Assembly (NCBI GenBank): GCA_011048475.1
Contig: DSDZ01000060.1
Location: 1-23,803, forward strand
Direction of reading: 5' to 3'
DNA length: 23,803 nt
From: Bacteroides sp.
GTDB lineage: Bacteria > Bacteroidota > Bacteroidia > Bacteroidales > GCA-2748055
The translations under genes were made by a program, and so were the position numbers. The notes beneath the pieces were generated by a model. That model saw nothing but the letters and a program-made list of their open reading frames with translations, was not told where the DNA came from and ran no database searches. Each line of letters starts with the position of its first letter. Position 1 is the stretch's first letter. This document shows positions 8,351 through 15,598 of the stretch, piece after piece.

Positions 8351-9226
8351 ATGAGCATTTTATTAAATAAAAATTCAAGGGTGATCATCCAGGGATTTAC
8401 CGGGAGCGAGGGCACCTTCCATGCCGGTCAGATGCTGGAGTACGGAACTGACCTGGCGGGCGGGGTCACTCCCGGGAAAGGAGGACAAACCCACCTGGAA
8501 AGACCGGTGTTCAATACAGTGCTGGATGCCGTAAGGGAAACCGGTGCCGATACCTCGGTGATTTTTGTCCCTCCGGCATTTGCCGCAGATGCGATCATGG
8601 AGGCAGCGGATGCGGGCATCCGCCTGGCAGTGTGTATCACAGAGGGGATTCCCACATCGGACATGATCAGGGTGAAGGATTTTCTGAATAATAAAGATAC
8701 CCGCCTGATCGGACCCAACTGTCCGGGGGTCATTACCCCGGGTGAATCCAAGGCGGGAATCATGCCCGGGTTCATCCACGAGAAGGGCGTGATCGGGATC
8801 GTCTCCCGCTCAGGCACGCTTACCTATGAGGCTGTGGATCAGATCACCAAAACGGGACTGGGACAGAGTACCTGTGTGGGGATCGGAGGCGATCCCATCG
8901 TGGGGACCTCCATGCTTGAGATCGTGCAGCTGTTCATGAACGATGACCAGACCGGGGGAATCATCATGATCGGGGAGATCGGCGGAAGCATGGAAACCGA
9001 AGCCGCTTACTGGATCAGGGACCACGGCACCAAACCGGTGGCGGGATTTATTGCGGGACAGACTGCACCCAGCGGAAGGAGAATGGGCCATGCGGGAGCC
9101 ATCATAGGCGGGAAGGAGGATACTGCCGGAGCGAAGATGAAGATCCTGGAGGAATGCGGGATTACCGTGGTGGTCTCGCCTGCCGATATCGGCAGCAGAA
9201 TGGCTGCATTGATGAATCATCATTAA
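8351..9226 (+). CDS. sucD: Succinyl-CoA synthetase, alpha subunit
   Basis: 291 residues, standard length. The alpha subunit binds CoA and carries the phosphohistidine intermediate during interconversion of succinyl-CoA and succinate with nucleotide triphosphate formation. Seen: the CoA-binding start SRVIIQGFTGSEGTFHAGQM, GGVTPGKGG, GPNCPGVITPGE, and the phospho-accepting His247 in GRRMGHAGAIIGG. The start ATG follows a plausible promoter, and the protein begins MSILLNKNSRVIIQGF as in the family. The beta subunit gene sucC is not adjacent in this window, although the two are often paired; fabG follows after 11 bp instead. Confidence 0.96.
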   Translation: MSILLNKNSRVIIQGFTGSEGTFHAGQMLEYGTDLAGGVTPGKGGQTHLERPVFNTVLDAVRETGADTSVIFVPPAFAADAIMEAADAGIRLAVCITEGIPTSDMIRVKDFLNNKDTRLIGPNCPGVITPGESKAGIMPGFIHEKGVIGIVSRSGTLTYEAVDQITKTGLGQSTCVGIGGDPIVGTSMLEIVQLFMNDDQTGGIIMIGEIGGSMETEAAYWIRDHGTKPVAGFIAGQTAPSGRRMGHAGAIIGGKEDTAGAKMKILEECGITVVVSPADIGSRMAALMNHH

Positions 9227-9237
9227 ATCAAATAATC

Positions 9238-9984
9238 ATGGATCTTCTAAAAGGCAAAGTGGCGCTGATCACGGGGGCTGCCAGGGGAATCGGCCGGATG
9301 ATCGCCGTGCGTTTCGCACAGGAAGGTGCCGGTGTGGCATTTACCGATCTTGTCCGGGATGAACATATGGAATCGCTCGAAAAGGAGCTTACCGGACTGG
9401 GTGTGAAAAACCGGGGATATGTGAGCGATGCGGGTGACTTTGAAGCAACCCAGGAAATGGTGGACGGGGTTGTCGCCGATTTCCAGACGATCGATGTTCT
9501 GGTGAACAATGCAGGGATCACCCGTGATACCCTGCTGATGCGGATGACCGAAGAGATGTGGGACCTGGTGATCAGGGTCAACCTGAAGTCGGTTTTCAAC
9601 TGCACCAAAGCAGTTCAGAAATACATGCTGAAAGCGAAAACCGGATCCATCATCAACATGAGTTCGGTGGTGGGAGTGAACGGGAATGCCGGACAGGCGA
9701 ACTATGCGGCTTCCAAGGCGGGAATCATCGGATTCACCAAATCGGTTGCCAGGGAAATGGGATCCAGGAATGTGCGCTGCAATGCCATTGCACCGGGTTT
9801 TATCATCACGGATATGACCGACCGCCTTCCGGAGCAGGTAAGGGAAGAATGGATCAAAACCATTCCCCTGAAACGCGGCGGTGTCCCGGAGGATGTGGCC
9901 AATGTGGCTTTGTTCCTGGCCTCCGATCTTTCCTCCTATGTAACCGGACAGACCATCCAGGTATGCGGCGGGATGAGTGGTTAA
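9238..9984 (+). CDS. fabG: 3-oxoacyl-[acyl-carrier-protein] reductase
   Basis: 248-residue short-chain dehydrogenase that performs the NADPH-dependent reduction of 3-oxoacyl-ACP in fatty-acid elongation. The Rossmann motif TGAARGIG is near residue 12, NNAGITRD follows in the middle, and the catalytic residues Ser143, Tyr156 and Lys160 lie in the MSSVVGVNG and NYAASKAG segments. The end has the FabG-type LASDLSSYVTGQTIQVCGGM. The start is the ATG at 9238 (MDLLKGKVALITG); the frame is open upstream but inside sucD. Other SDR substrates cannot be excluded, but the similarity is to FabG proper. It is the second gene of the sucD operon. Confidence 0.93.
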   Translation: MDLLKGKVALITGAARGIGRMIAVRFAQEGAGVAFTDLVRDEHMESLEKELTGLGVKNRGYVSDAGDFEATQEMVDGVVADFQTIDVLVNNAGITRDTLLMRMTEEMWDLVIRVNLKSVFNCTKAVQKYMLKAKTGSIINMSSVVGVNGNAGQANYAASKAGIIGFTKSVAREMGSRNVRCNAIAPGFIITDMTDRLPEQVREEWIKTIPLKRGGVPEDVANVALFLASDLSSYVTGQTIQVCGGMSG

Positions 9985-10012
9985 CGGACAGATCAGGATG
10001 GAAATGACCGGG

Positions 10013-11056
10013 ATGAAGCGCAGCGGCAGGTTCGGTAAATATGTGGTGCTGGGATTTTTCCTTTTGGTTTTCTCCGGATGTGCGGGTACATACAGCCTGG
10101 TGGAGTTTGAAGTCCTGGAGCCTGCCACCATCCGCTTTCCCGATGAAGTCGACCAGCTGCTGATATTGAACAGGTCGCCTGTGACCTTCAAGGTACTGAG
10201 TCCCGAGAACCGGGAAGGTCTGGAAAGAAAGGAACTGTGGATCCTCGACACCCTGGTCTCCAACAATGTGATGCGCGGTTTGCTTTATGTCCTGCGGAAT
10301 TCACCTGTGAAGCGGTACCAATTCCCGATCTTCTTGAGTGAACGCAGGCTGGATACACTTTTCCAGCAAGATCTGCTCCTGACTAAACGGGAGGTCGCTT
10401 CCCTCTGCGAAAGGGCGGGGACGGATGCGGTGGTCAGCCTGGAGAGGTATTCCCTTGATCTGGAGGAGCATTATGATTTTTACAGCGCAGGCGATGACGG
10501 AGTGGCCGATGTGGCAGTGGTGAGGAACCACTACTATATTTTCAGCAACCGGATCGACTGGGCAGTCTATCTGCCCTTGAACCCCAGGCCCTTTGATGAG
10601 TATACCACCATTGACACCCTATATTTTTCCAGGATCAGTGAAGGCGTGTTTCAGGGAGCACCGTCCTCCGCGGAGATGATCAGGGAACTTTTCTATGAAA
10701 GCGGTTTGAAATACGGAAGGTACCTGGTACCCGTCTGGGCACATGCTTCCCGGACACTCTTCAAAGGAGATGGCAAGCTGCTCCGGACGGCCGCAAGACA
10801 TACCCGCAGGGGAGAATGGGAACAGGCATTTGCACTCTGGGATGAGCTGGGGGAATCGGGCGACAGCACGCTGGCCGCAAAAGCTTTTCATAACATGGCC
10901 GTGTATTATGAGCTGGAAGATCAACTGGATTCGGCCAGCCTGATGATCGACAGGGCCCTGGCATGCGACAGCCTGGAAATGGTTATCTTTTACCGGGAGG
11001 AGATGGATATCCGCCTGATGAACCGCAGGGAGGTGGTTAAACAGGTAATTCACTGA
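10013..11056 (+). CDS. Putative lipoprotein, DUF6340-like
   Basis: 347 residues from the ATG at 10013. In-frame ATGs at 9998 and 10004 are alternatives that only lengthen the n-region. The N-terminus is a lipoprotein signal: KRSGRFGKY, a hydrophobic run, then the lipobox VFSGC with acylated Cys at residue 23. The body resembles Bacteroidetes-restricted lipoproteins described as DUF6340. It includes ILNRSP, a region that appears to cover a beta-sheet domain, and a C-terminal helical stretch (about residues 260-330) reading like one or two TPR repeats, with EWEQAFALWDEL and AFHNMAVYYELEDQLDSA. Function unknown. It starts 28 bp after fabG and ends 5 bp before the M48 protease, so it is part of that operon. 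Confidence 0.8.
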   Translation: MKRSGRFGKYVVLGFFLLVFSGCAGTYSLVEFEVLEPATIRFPDEVDQLLILNRSPVTFKVLSPENREGLERKELWILDTLVSNNVMRGLLYVLRNSPVKRYQFPIFLSERRLDTLFQQDLLLTKREVASLCERAGTDAVVSLERYSLDLEEHYDFYSAGDDGVADVAVVRNHYYIFSNRIDWAVYLPLNPRPFDEYTTIDTLYFSRISEGVFQGAPSSAEMIRELFYESGLKYGRYLVPVWAHASRTLFKGDGKLLRTAARHTRRGEWEQAFALWDELGESGDSTLAAKAFHNMAVYYELEDQLDSASLMIDRALACDSLEMVIFYREEMDIRLMNRREVVKQVIH

Positions 11057-11061
11057 GAGAT

Positions 11062-12294
11062 ATGTACAATACAGTGTTTGTTTTATTGATCGTCATTCTG
11101 GTTTTCGGCTACCTGCTGGAACGTGTCCTGGATACCCTGAATCTGAAACATACCGTCCCTGAACTGCCTGAAGAGCTGTCCGGTGTGTTTGATGCGGAAG
11201 AATACAAAAAAAGCCAGCTGTATAAACGCGACAACACCCGCTTCTCATTCATCACAAGTACCCTGGGTGCCCTGATGCTGGTGCTGGTTTTTTTTCTCGG
11301 CGGATTCGGCTGGCTGGAGCGTCAGCTGAGCGGGATCACTTCCAGTTACATCCTCTTCGTGCTTATCTTTTTCGGGATCATTGCCCTGGTCTCGGATCTT
11401 TTGTCCACCCCTTTTGCCCTGTACGAAACTTTCGTCATCGAGGAACGTTACGGGTTCAACAGGACCACCCCGAAGACCTTTGTCCTGGATAAGCTGAAGG
11501 GATGGCTCCTGACCGCGGTTATCGGGGGCGGACTGCTGGCCCTGATCACATGGATCTACATGCTCACGGGCCGCTGGTTCTGGTTGCTGGCCCTGGCGCT
11601 GGTGACCCTCTTTTCCATCTTTATGACCATGTTCTATTCCAACCTGATCGTGCCGCTTTTTAACAAGCAGAAGCCCCTGGAGGAGGGGACCCTCCGCAGG
11701 AAGATCGAGTCCTTCGCCGAAAGCGTGGGCTTCAGGCTCAAAAACATCTATGTGATGGATGGATCCAAACGTTCCAGCAAGGCCAATGCTTATTTCACCG
11801 GACTGGGGCCCAAAAAGCGGATCGTCCTGTTCGACACGCTGATCAAGGATCTGGATGAAGAGGAGATCGTGGCCGTGCTGGCCCATGAAGTTGGTCATTA
11901 CAAGAAAAAACACACCACCACCGGATTGATCCTTTCGGTGATCCAGACGGGTATCACCCTGTATCTGTTTTCGCTTTTTGTGGGTGAGGACAGTTTTGCG
12001 GTGGCACTGGGGGGAGCAGAGGCATCTTTCCACCTTGGACTGATTGCCTTCGGGGTCCTCTACACACCCATTTCAACATTGATCGGCATCGGAATGAACC
12101 TGTATTCCAGGCAGATCGAATACCAGGCCGACCGTTTTGCGGGTGAGCATTACGATGAAAATCCCCTCATTTCGGCACTGAAGAAGCTGTCCAGGAACAA
12201 CCTGAGCAACCTGACCCCCCATCCGGCCTACGTGTTCGTGCACTATTCACACCCCCCGCTTCTGAAGCGGATCAGGGCGCTCCGGGAACAATAA
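11062..12294 (+). CDS. M48 family membrane metallopeptidase (Ste24/CAAX protease 1 type)
   Basis: 410-residue integral-membrane zinc protease. Visible features are several TM helices in the first 200 residues, the family segment FVIEERYGFNRTTPKTFVLD, the zinc motif HEVGH (His275 and His279) inside VAVLAHEVGHYKKKH, and the third ligand Glu353 in IEYQADRFAGEH. The end (SHPPLLKRIRAL) is also typical. In bacteria, which lack protein prenylation, Ste24-like proteases are thought to act in membrane-protein quality control; that is family knowledge, not seen here. The gene follows the lipoprotein gene by 5 bp and ends just before a stem-loop that can stop transcription in both directions. Confidence 0.92.
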   Translation: MYNTVFVLLIVILVFGYLLERVLDTLNLKHTVPELPEELSGVFDAEEYKKSQLYKRDNTRFSFITSTLGALMLVLVFFLGGFGWLERQLSGITSSYILFVLIFFGIIALVSDLLSTPFALYETFVIEERYGFNRTTPKTFVLDKLKGWLLTAVIGGGLLALITWIYMLTGRWFWLLALALVTLFSIFMTMFYSNLIVPLFNKQKPLEEGTLRRKIESFAESVGFRLKNIYVMDGSKRSSKANAYFTGLGPKKRIVLFDTLIKDLDEEEIVAVLAHEVGHYKKKHTTTGLILSVIQTGITLYLFSLFVGEDSFAVALGGAEASFHLGLIAFGVLYTPISTLIGIGMNLYSRQIEYQADRFAGEHYDENPLISALKKLSRNNLSNLTPHPAYVFVHYSHPPLLKRIRALREQ

Positions 12295-12298
12295 TAAA

Positions 12299-12330
12299 AG
12301 GGACCCGGCAGCCATGTGTGCCAGGTCCCT
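12299..12330. terminator. Bidirectional terminator hairpin between the M48 gene and the tRNA-Gly remnant
   Basis: AGGGACC (12299-12305) pairs with GGTCCCT (12324-12330), and after one C/A mismatch GGCA pairs with TGCC. The minus strand continues into a U-rich tail (TTTTATTATT), as expected of a terminator for a tRNA read from the right. The plus strand has a short GATTTTG tail and may serve the M48 gene. It is the counterpart of the hairpin at 15557-15590. Confidence 0.75.
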
Positions 12331-12337
12331 GATTTTG

Positions 12338-12373
12338 AAGAGCGGGAAACCGGGATCGAACCCGCGACCCTCA
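12338..12373 (-). repeat. Truncated tRNA-Gly 3' end; left direct repeat (putative attachment site)
   Basis: 36 bases match 15599-15634 with one difference (C at 12351, G at 15612). They correspond to the tRNA variable region, the whole T arm and the 3' acceptor strand. The 5' half of a tRNA is absent beyond 12373, so this is not a functional gene. The single difference breaks the T-stem pair 51-63, consistent with lost selection. The original downstream hairpin follows at 12299-12330. This is the pattern left when an element integrates into a tRNA gene and displaces the native 3' end. A short further similarity (CTGAT at 12380-12384) hints that the boundary may be degenerate. Confidence 0.8.
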
Positions 12374-12459
12374 ATCCTGACTGATCCACCTTCCTGGCCA
12401 AACCTCTCCAGCACCGGGAGGTAATCATAAACTCCCGTTTCTCAGGTCGAAATTTTTTT

Positions 12460-12467
12460 TACATTTG
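12460..12467 (+). promoter_or_regulatory. -7 promoter element of the fluoride operon
   Basis: TACATTTG is a perfect match to TAnnTTTG. Transcription would begin about 12472-12474, exactly at the 5' edge of the riboswitch aptamer, which supports the assignment. The -33 region is weak (TTTC at 12438-12441, 18 bases upstream). The element is of Bacteroidetes type, so the operon came from, or is adapted to, that phylum. Confidence 0.7.
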
Positions 12468-12470
12468 ACT

Positions 12471-12520
12471 CTGGTGATGGAGTTCACCCGAAACCGCTCC
12501 AGATGCTGATAACTCCTACT
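12471..12520 (+). promoter_or_regulatory. Fluoride riboswitch (crcB motif) aptamer
   Basis: The sequence lines up along its length with the known fluoride aptamer core. P1 is GGTG (12473-12476) with CACC (12485-12488), enclosing an eight-base loop that begins ATG. The loop segment GGAGTT (12479-12484) is perfectly complementary to AACTCC (12511-12516), the defining pseudoknot. The conserved joining segments AAACCGC (12491-12497), GCTGAT (12505-12510) and CTCCTACT (12513-12520) are all present. P2 is short here, with only two clear pairs (12496-12506 and 12497-12505). Fluoride, held by magnesium ions, stabilises the pseudoknot and turns expression on. The downstream enolase and antiporter are both classes known to be controlled by this riboswitch. 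Confidence 0.93.
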
Positions 12521-12542
12521 TATTAATTGATAGGGGTTTTTT
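12513..12542 (+). terminator. Riboswitch expression platform: intrinsic terminator abutting the start codon
   Basis: CTCCTA (12513-12518) pairs with TAGGGG (12531-12536, one T-G pair) and is followed by six T's (12537-12542), one base before the ATG of the antiporter gene. The 5' arm shares bases 12513-12516 with the aptamer pseudoknot, so aptamer folding and terminator folding exclude each other. This predicts premature termination without fluoride and read-through with fluoride. Confidence 0.88.
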
Positions 12543-12543
12543 A

Positions 12544-13737
12544 ATGATCAACATTTATATTGTCGCAGCATTCTGGTTCCTAGCCGCACTTGTATCTACA
12601 GTTATTGCTAACCGACTGAAGATTTCAATGGCACTGATGGAAATTATCATTGGTACTGCCGTTGGTTTTATCGCATTTAAAGCTGGATTCTTCCAAAAAT
12701 TGGCACTTGATGCCGACTGGATGAAATTAATTGCAGGACTTGCGGCGATCATGCTTACATTTCTTTCAGGAGCAGAATTGAATCCTGATGCGCTAAAGAC
12801 AAAATTTAGAGAAATTACGATTGTTGGTCTGGTGGGATTCTTAGCTCCTTTTATCGGAGCAACGATTATTGCATTTTTTCTCTTACACTGGGAACTCCGA
12901 CCCAGTTTACTTGCGGGTATTGCCCTTTCAACGACATCTATGGCTGTGGTTTACGCTGTAATGATTGAATACGGCTTCAATAAAACATCATTGGGAAAAA
13001 GTATTTTGGGTGCATGTTTTGTGAATGATTTGGGAACAGTAATTGGTCTGGGACTTATATTTGCCCCTTTTAACTATAAAACATTGATATTTATAGCAGT
13101 AACAGTTGTGATGATTTTTGTTCTGCCGTCATTGACCAATTTTTTGATAAAACACTTTGCATATAAAACTGCCGCAATTCGTACCAAATGGATACTTTTT
13201 ATACTGTTGTCAATGGGAGTGTTGGCGATGTGGTCAGGCAGCGAACCTGTACTTCCGGCATACATTATCGGAATGGTTCTCGCAAGAACCATTGAGAAAG
13301 ACAACTTCTTTGTCAGGAGATTGCGCACAATGACCATTGGCTTACTGACACCTATCTATTTCCTGCGGGCAGGGGCATTGGTATCCCTGCCAGCGATACT
13401 GGGTTCATTTTTAGTGTTTTTGCTTCTTTTTTGCGGGAAAATCATATTTAAAGTTTTCGGACTTTACCCCGTTATAAGCACATTCAAGAAGCACAAAAAA
13501 GAAAAGTGGTACTACACTCTGCTGATGTCCACAGGACTTACATTTGGAACTATCTCGGCACTGTATGGTCTGACGAATAACATCATCAACACGGAACAGT
13601 ATTCAATTATCGTTGGTGTAGTCATCGCAAGCGCAATTGTTCCGACACTGATAGCGAACAAATTTTTCCTGCCCGACCATCTGCTTGAAAAACCTGTTCT
13701 TGACGACCAATTACCAGATATGATCAAGGGAAAGTAG
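12544..13737 (+). CDS. Cation/proton antiporter (CPA superfamily), fluoride-riboswitch controlled
   Basis: 397-residue inner-membrane protein with about 12-13 hydrophobic helices, similar in layout to the transport domain of Na+/H+ exchangers of the Kef/NapA/NhaP superfamily. The crossed-helix region is seen in GIALSTTSMAVVYAVMIEYG followed by LGKSILGACFVNDLGTVIGL. The key pair is Asn-Asp (FVND, near residue 162), which in this superfamily usually accompanies electroneutral exchange, rather than the Asp-Asp of electrogenic members. There is no C-terminal RCK/TrkA-N domain, unlike KefB/KefC. The ATG lies directly after the terminator T-run, with no Shine-Dalgarno sequence. Antiporters of this class are known riboswitch-linked fluoride genes. 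Whether the protein exports fluoride, moves protons or restores cation balance is not shown by the sequence. Confidence 0.88.
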   Translation: MINIYIVAAFWFLAALVSTVIANRLKISMALMEIIIGTAVGFIAFKAGFFQKLALDADWMKLIAGLAAIMLTFLSGAELNPDALKTKFREITIVGLVGFLAPFIGATIIAFFLLHWELRPSLLAGIALSTTSMAVVYAVMIEYGFNKTSLGKSILGACFVNDLGTVIGLGLIFAPFNYKTLIFIAVTVVMIFVLPSLTNFLIKHFAYKTAAIRTKWILFILLSMGVLAMWSGSEPVLPAYIIGMVLARTIEKDNFFVRRLRTMTIGLLTPIYFLRAGALVSLPAILGSFLVFLLLFCGKIIFKVFGLYPVISTFKKHKKEKWYYTLLMSTGLTFGTISALYGLTNNIINTEQYSIIVGVVIASAIVPTLIANKFFLPDHLLEKPVLDDQLPDMIKGK

Positions 13738-13790
13738 AAAATGGAATTTTATGTATGTTTATAAACAACAATTTCAGAAGGTAAGAACAG

Positions 13791-14201
13791 ATGAGTAAGA
13801 AGATATATTTATCGGAGAACCATACCCGGTCTCTGTCATCAAGCCTGATTGTTGTTGAAAAGTACCTTTTGGAACTTGAAGATATGTTCTTAAAACAGAA
13901 CGACTCTTGCTGTAATGAGCTTGTAAAGGATATCGATGAAGAATTGATTGCGTCCAATCTTTCTGCAATTCAAGAGGCAAAGGATAAAATTTGTGCACTG
14001 GCAGAAAAATATGGCACATTAAAAGAAAAACTAAGCCTTCAACGAGTTATAAATGCAAAACGCACCAAGATATGGGAGATACTGAAGGACACACTGTCAA
14101 AAAGAACAAAGGGTTATGGAACGTTCCCAAAGAAGTTTGTCGAAGAATATGATGCTGATATAAATAAACTCATTGAAATAACAAATAAGATAAATTACTA
14201 A
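13791..14201 (+). CDS. Conserved-looking small helical protein of unknown function in the fluoride operon
   Basis: 136 residues; I do not recognise a family. It is soluble, without signal peptide or TM helix. The composition is Lys/Glu/Leu/Ile-rich and largely helical. Heptad-like stretches at about 17-34 (SLIVVEKYLLELEDMFL) and 44-80 suggest coiled coil. A Cys-Cys pair occurs at about 40-41 (DSCCNELV), and the C-terminal third is basic (KTKIWEILKDTLSKR-like). An AGAAGG ribosome-binding sequence lies nine bases before the ATG, unusual in this window. The gene sits 53 bp after the antiporter and 16 bp before the enolase on the same transcript, so it is expected to be induced by fluoride. Its A+T-rich codon use matches the island. 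A role in fluoride tolerance is inference from operon position. Confidence 0.75.
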   Translation: MSKKIYLSENHTRSLSSSLIVVEKYLLELEDMFLKQNDSCCNELVKDIDEELIASNLSAIQEAKDKICALAEKYGTLKEKLSLQRVINAKRTKIWEILKDTLSKRTKGYGTFPKKFVEEYDADINKLIEITNKINY

Positions 14202-14217
14202 CATTAAATTTATTACA

Positions 14218-15498
14218 ATGGAAATCATTAATGTAAATGCATTGGAAATACTTGATTCACGTGGAAATCCCACGGTGGAAGTCAATTTAATGCTTGAAGA
14301 CGGAACTGAAGCCAGAGCAGCAGTTCCAAGTGGTGCTTCAACAGGTGAACGTGAAGCCTGTGAACTTCGTGACGGTGATAAAAAAAGATATCTTGGCAAA
14401 GGAGTCCTGAAAGCCGTTGAAAACGTAAATAAAATCATTGCCAAAGAGATAGTCGGGAAGTGCTTTGTAAGCCAGCGTGAACTTGACTACTCAATGATTG
14501 CACTTGACGGAACACCAAACAAAGCAAAACTTGGTGCAAATGCTATTCTGGGTGTTTCAATGGCATATGCCCGTGCCGAAGCCATGAGTTCTGGTGCTCC
14601 TCTTTATCAGTATCTCGGTGGAAGCAATGCCCATCTTCTGCCTGTACCCTGTATGAATATTATAAATGGTGGCAAGCATGCTGACAATAATGTCGATTTT
14701 CAGGAATTCATGATTGCACCGCACGGTGCCGGGACATTTGCTGAGGCAATTCGTATGGGAGCAGAAGTATTCCACACTTTGAAATCGGTATTAAAAGGAA
14801 AAGGTTACAGCACTGGTGTCGGTGATGAGGGTGGTTTTGCCCCTGACCTGAAGTCGAATGATGAAGCAGTAGAGGTTATTCTTGAAGCGATAACGAAAGC
14901 TGGATATAAAGCCGGCGATGAAGTGAGCATCTGTCTTGATCCTGCCGCAAGTGAAATGTGGGAAAACGGCAAATACAAATTATTCAAAAGTACAGGAAAA
15001 TTCCTGACCAGCGATGAAATGGTAAAACTCTGGGAAGGTTGGGTGAACCAGTATCCAATCGTTCTTATAGAGGATGGATTGGCTGAGAATGACTGGACAG
15101 GATGGGAAAACATGACCAAAGCCCTTGGTAAAAAAATTGAAATTGTTGGGGATGACCTGTTCTGTACAAACAAGGCAATCCTTACTGAAGGTATACAGAA
15201 GGGTATTGCCAATGCTGTACTGATTAAATTAAACCAGATTGGTACAGTCACTGAGACACTGGAAACCATTGAACTGGCATATTAAAATTCGTATAACTGC
15301 TTCGTTTCGCATCGCAGTGGAGAAACCGTTGACAGTTTCATCTCAGACCTTACTGTTGCCGTAAATGCTGGTCACCTGAAGACAGGAAGCGGATGCAGGG
15401 GAGAACGTGTCGAGAAGTTCAACCAACTGATGCGAATTGAACATGCTCTTGGAACCGCATCAAGATTTGCAGGCAAAAAGGCGTTTAAAAATGCCTGA
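14218..15498 (+). pseudogene. eno: Enolase with an in-frame TAA at codon 356 (second copy in a fluoride operon)
   Basis: Enolase converts 2-phosphoglycerate to phosphoenolpyruvate, needs magnesium and is inhibited by fluoride with phosphate. The frame starts MEIINVNALEILDSRGNPTVEV and contains the loop SGASTGE, GDEGGFAPD, metal ligands in CLDPAAS, LIEDGL and GDDLF, and the lysine in VLIKLNQIGT. At 15283-15285 it meets TAA after IELAY. The same frame then continues NSYNCFVSHRSGE, AGHLKTGS and FNQLMRIEHALG to a TGA at 15496-15498, giving 426 residues, the normal size. TAA replaces a position that is often Lys (AAA to TAA, one change). A product ending at 355 would lack HRSGE and the second active-site Lys and should be inactive. 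There is no frameshift. This is either a recent nonsense mutation or a sequence error. Confidence 0.9.
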
Positions 15499-15556
15499 CA
15501 ATTATCTTTATTGCTACCCCTGATATTGATAGTGGCAAATCTTACTGCAAATGATA

Positions 15557-15590
15557 AAGGGACTTAGCAGCCTGTTGCACTAAGTCCCTT
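15557..15590. terminator. Terminator hairpin downstream of enolase and of tRNA-Gly
   Basis: An 11-bp perfect stem (15557-15567 with 15580-15590) closes a 12-base loop. The plus strand then reads TATTTATAA after the stem, and the minus strand TTTATC. It can end both the fluoride operon and the tRNA transcript. It shares GGGAC, GCAGCC and GTCCCT blocks, in the same order and almost the same spacing to the tRNA end, with the hairpin at 12299-12330, so the two are diverged copies. Confidence 0.8.
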
Positions 15591-15598
15591 ATTTATAA

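Noticed and set aside
12374..12442. Possible unusual long tRNA (tRNA-Sec or Ser type) ending at the left tRNA fragment, since CGGGAG at 12437-12442 region could pair with the acceptor end
   Set aside because: No D arm, no anticodon stem-loop with a seven-base loop, and no TCA anticodon could be placed. The CGGGAG instead pairs with a nearby CTCCCG as a small inverted repeat.
13791..13850. Shared HTRSLSS peptide at the N-termini of the unknown island protein and the aldehyde dehydrogenase
   Set aside because: The similarity covers only seven residues, with no extension on either side, and the folds differ; treated as chance.
15283..15285. Programmed recoding (selenocysteine or pyrrolysine) at the enolase stop
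   Set aside because: The codon is TAA, which neither system uses, and the position is ordinarily filled by a common residue outside the active site.
14218..15498. Frameshift in the enolase gene
   Set aside because: The reading frame before and after the stop is the same, counted codon by codon (427 codons in 1,281 bases). It is a nonsense codon, not an indel.
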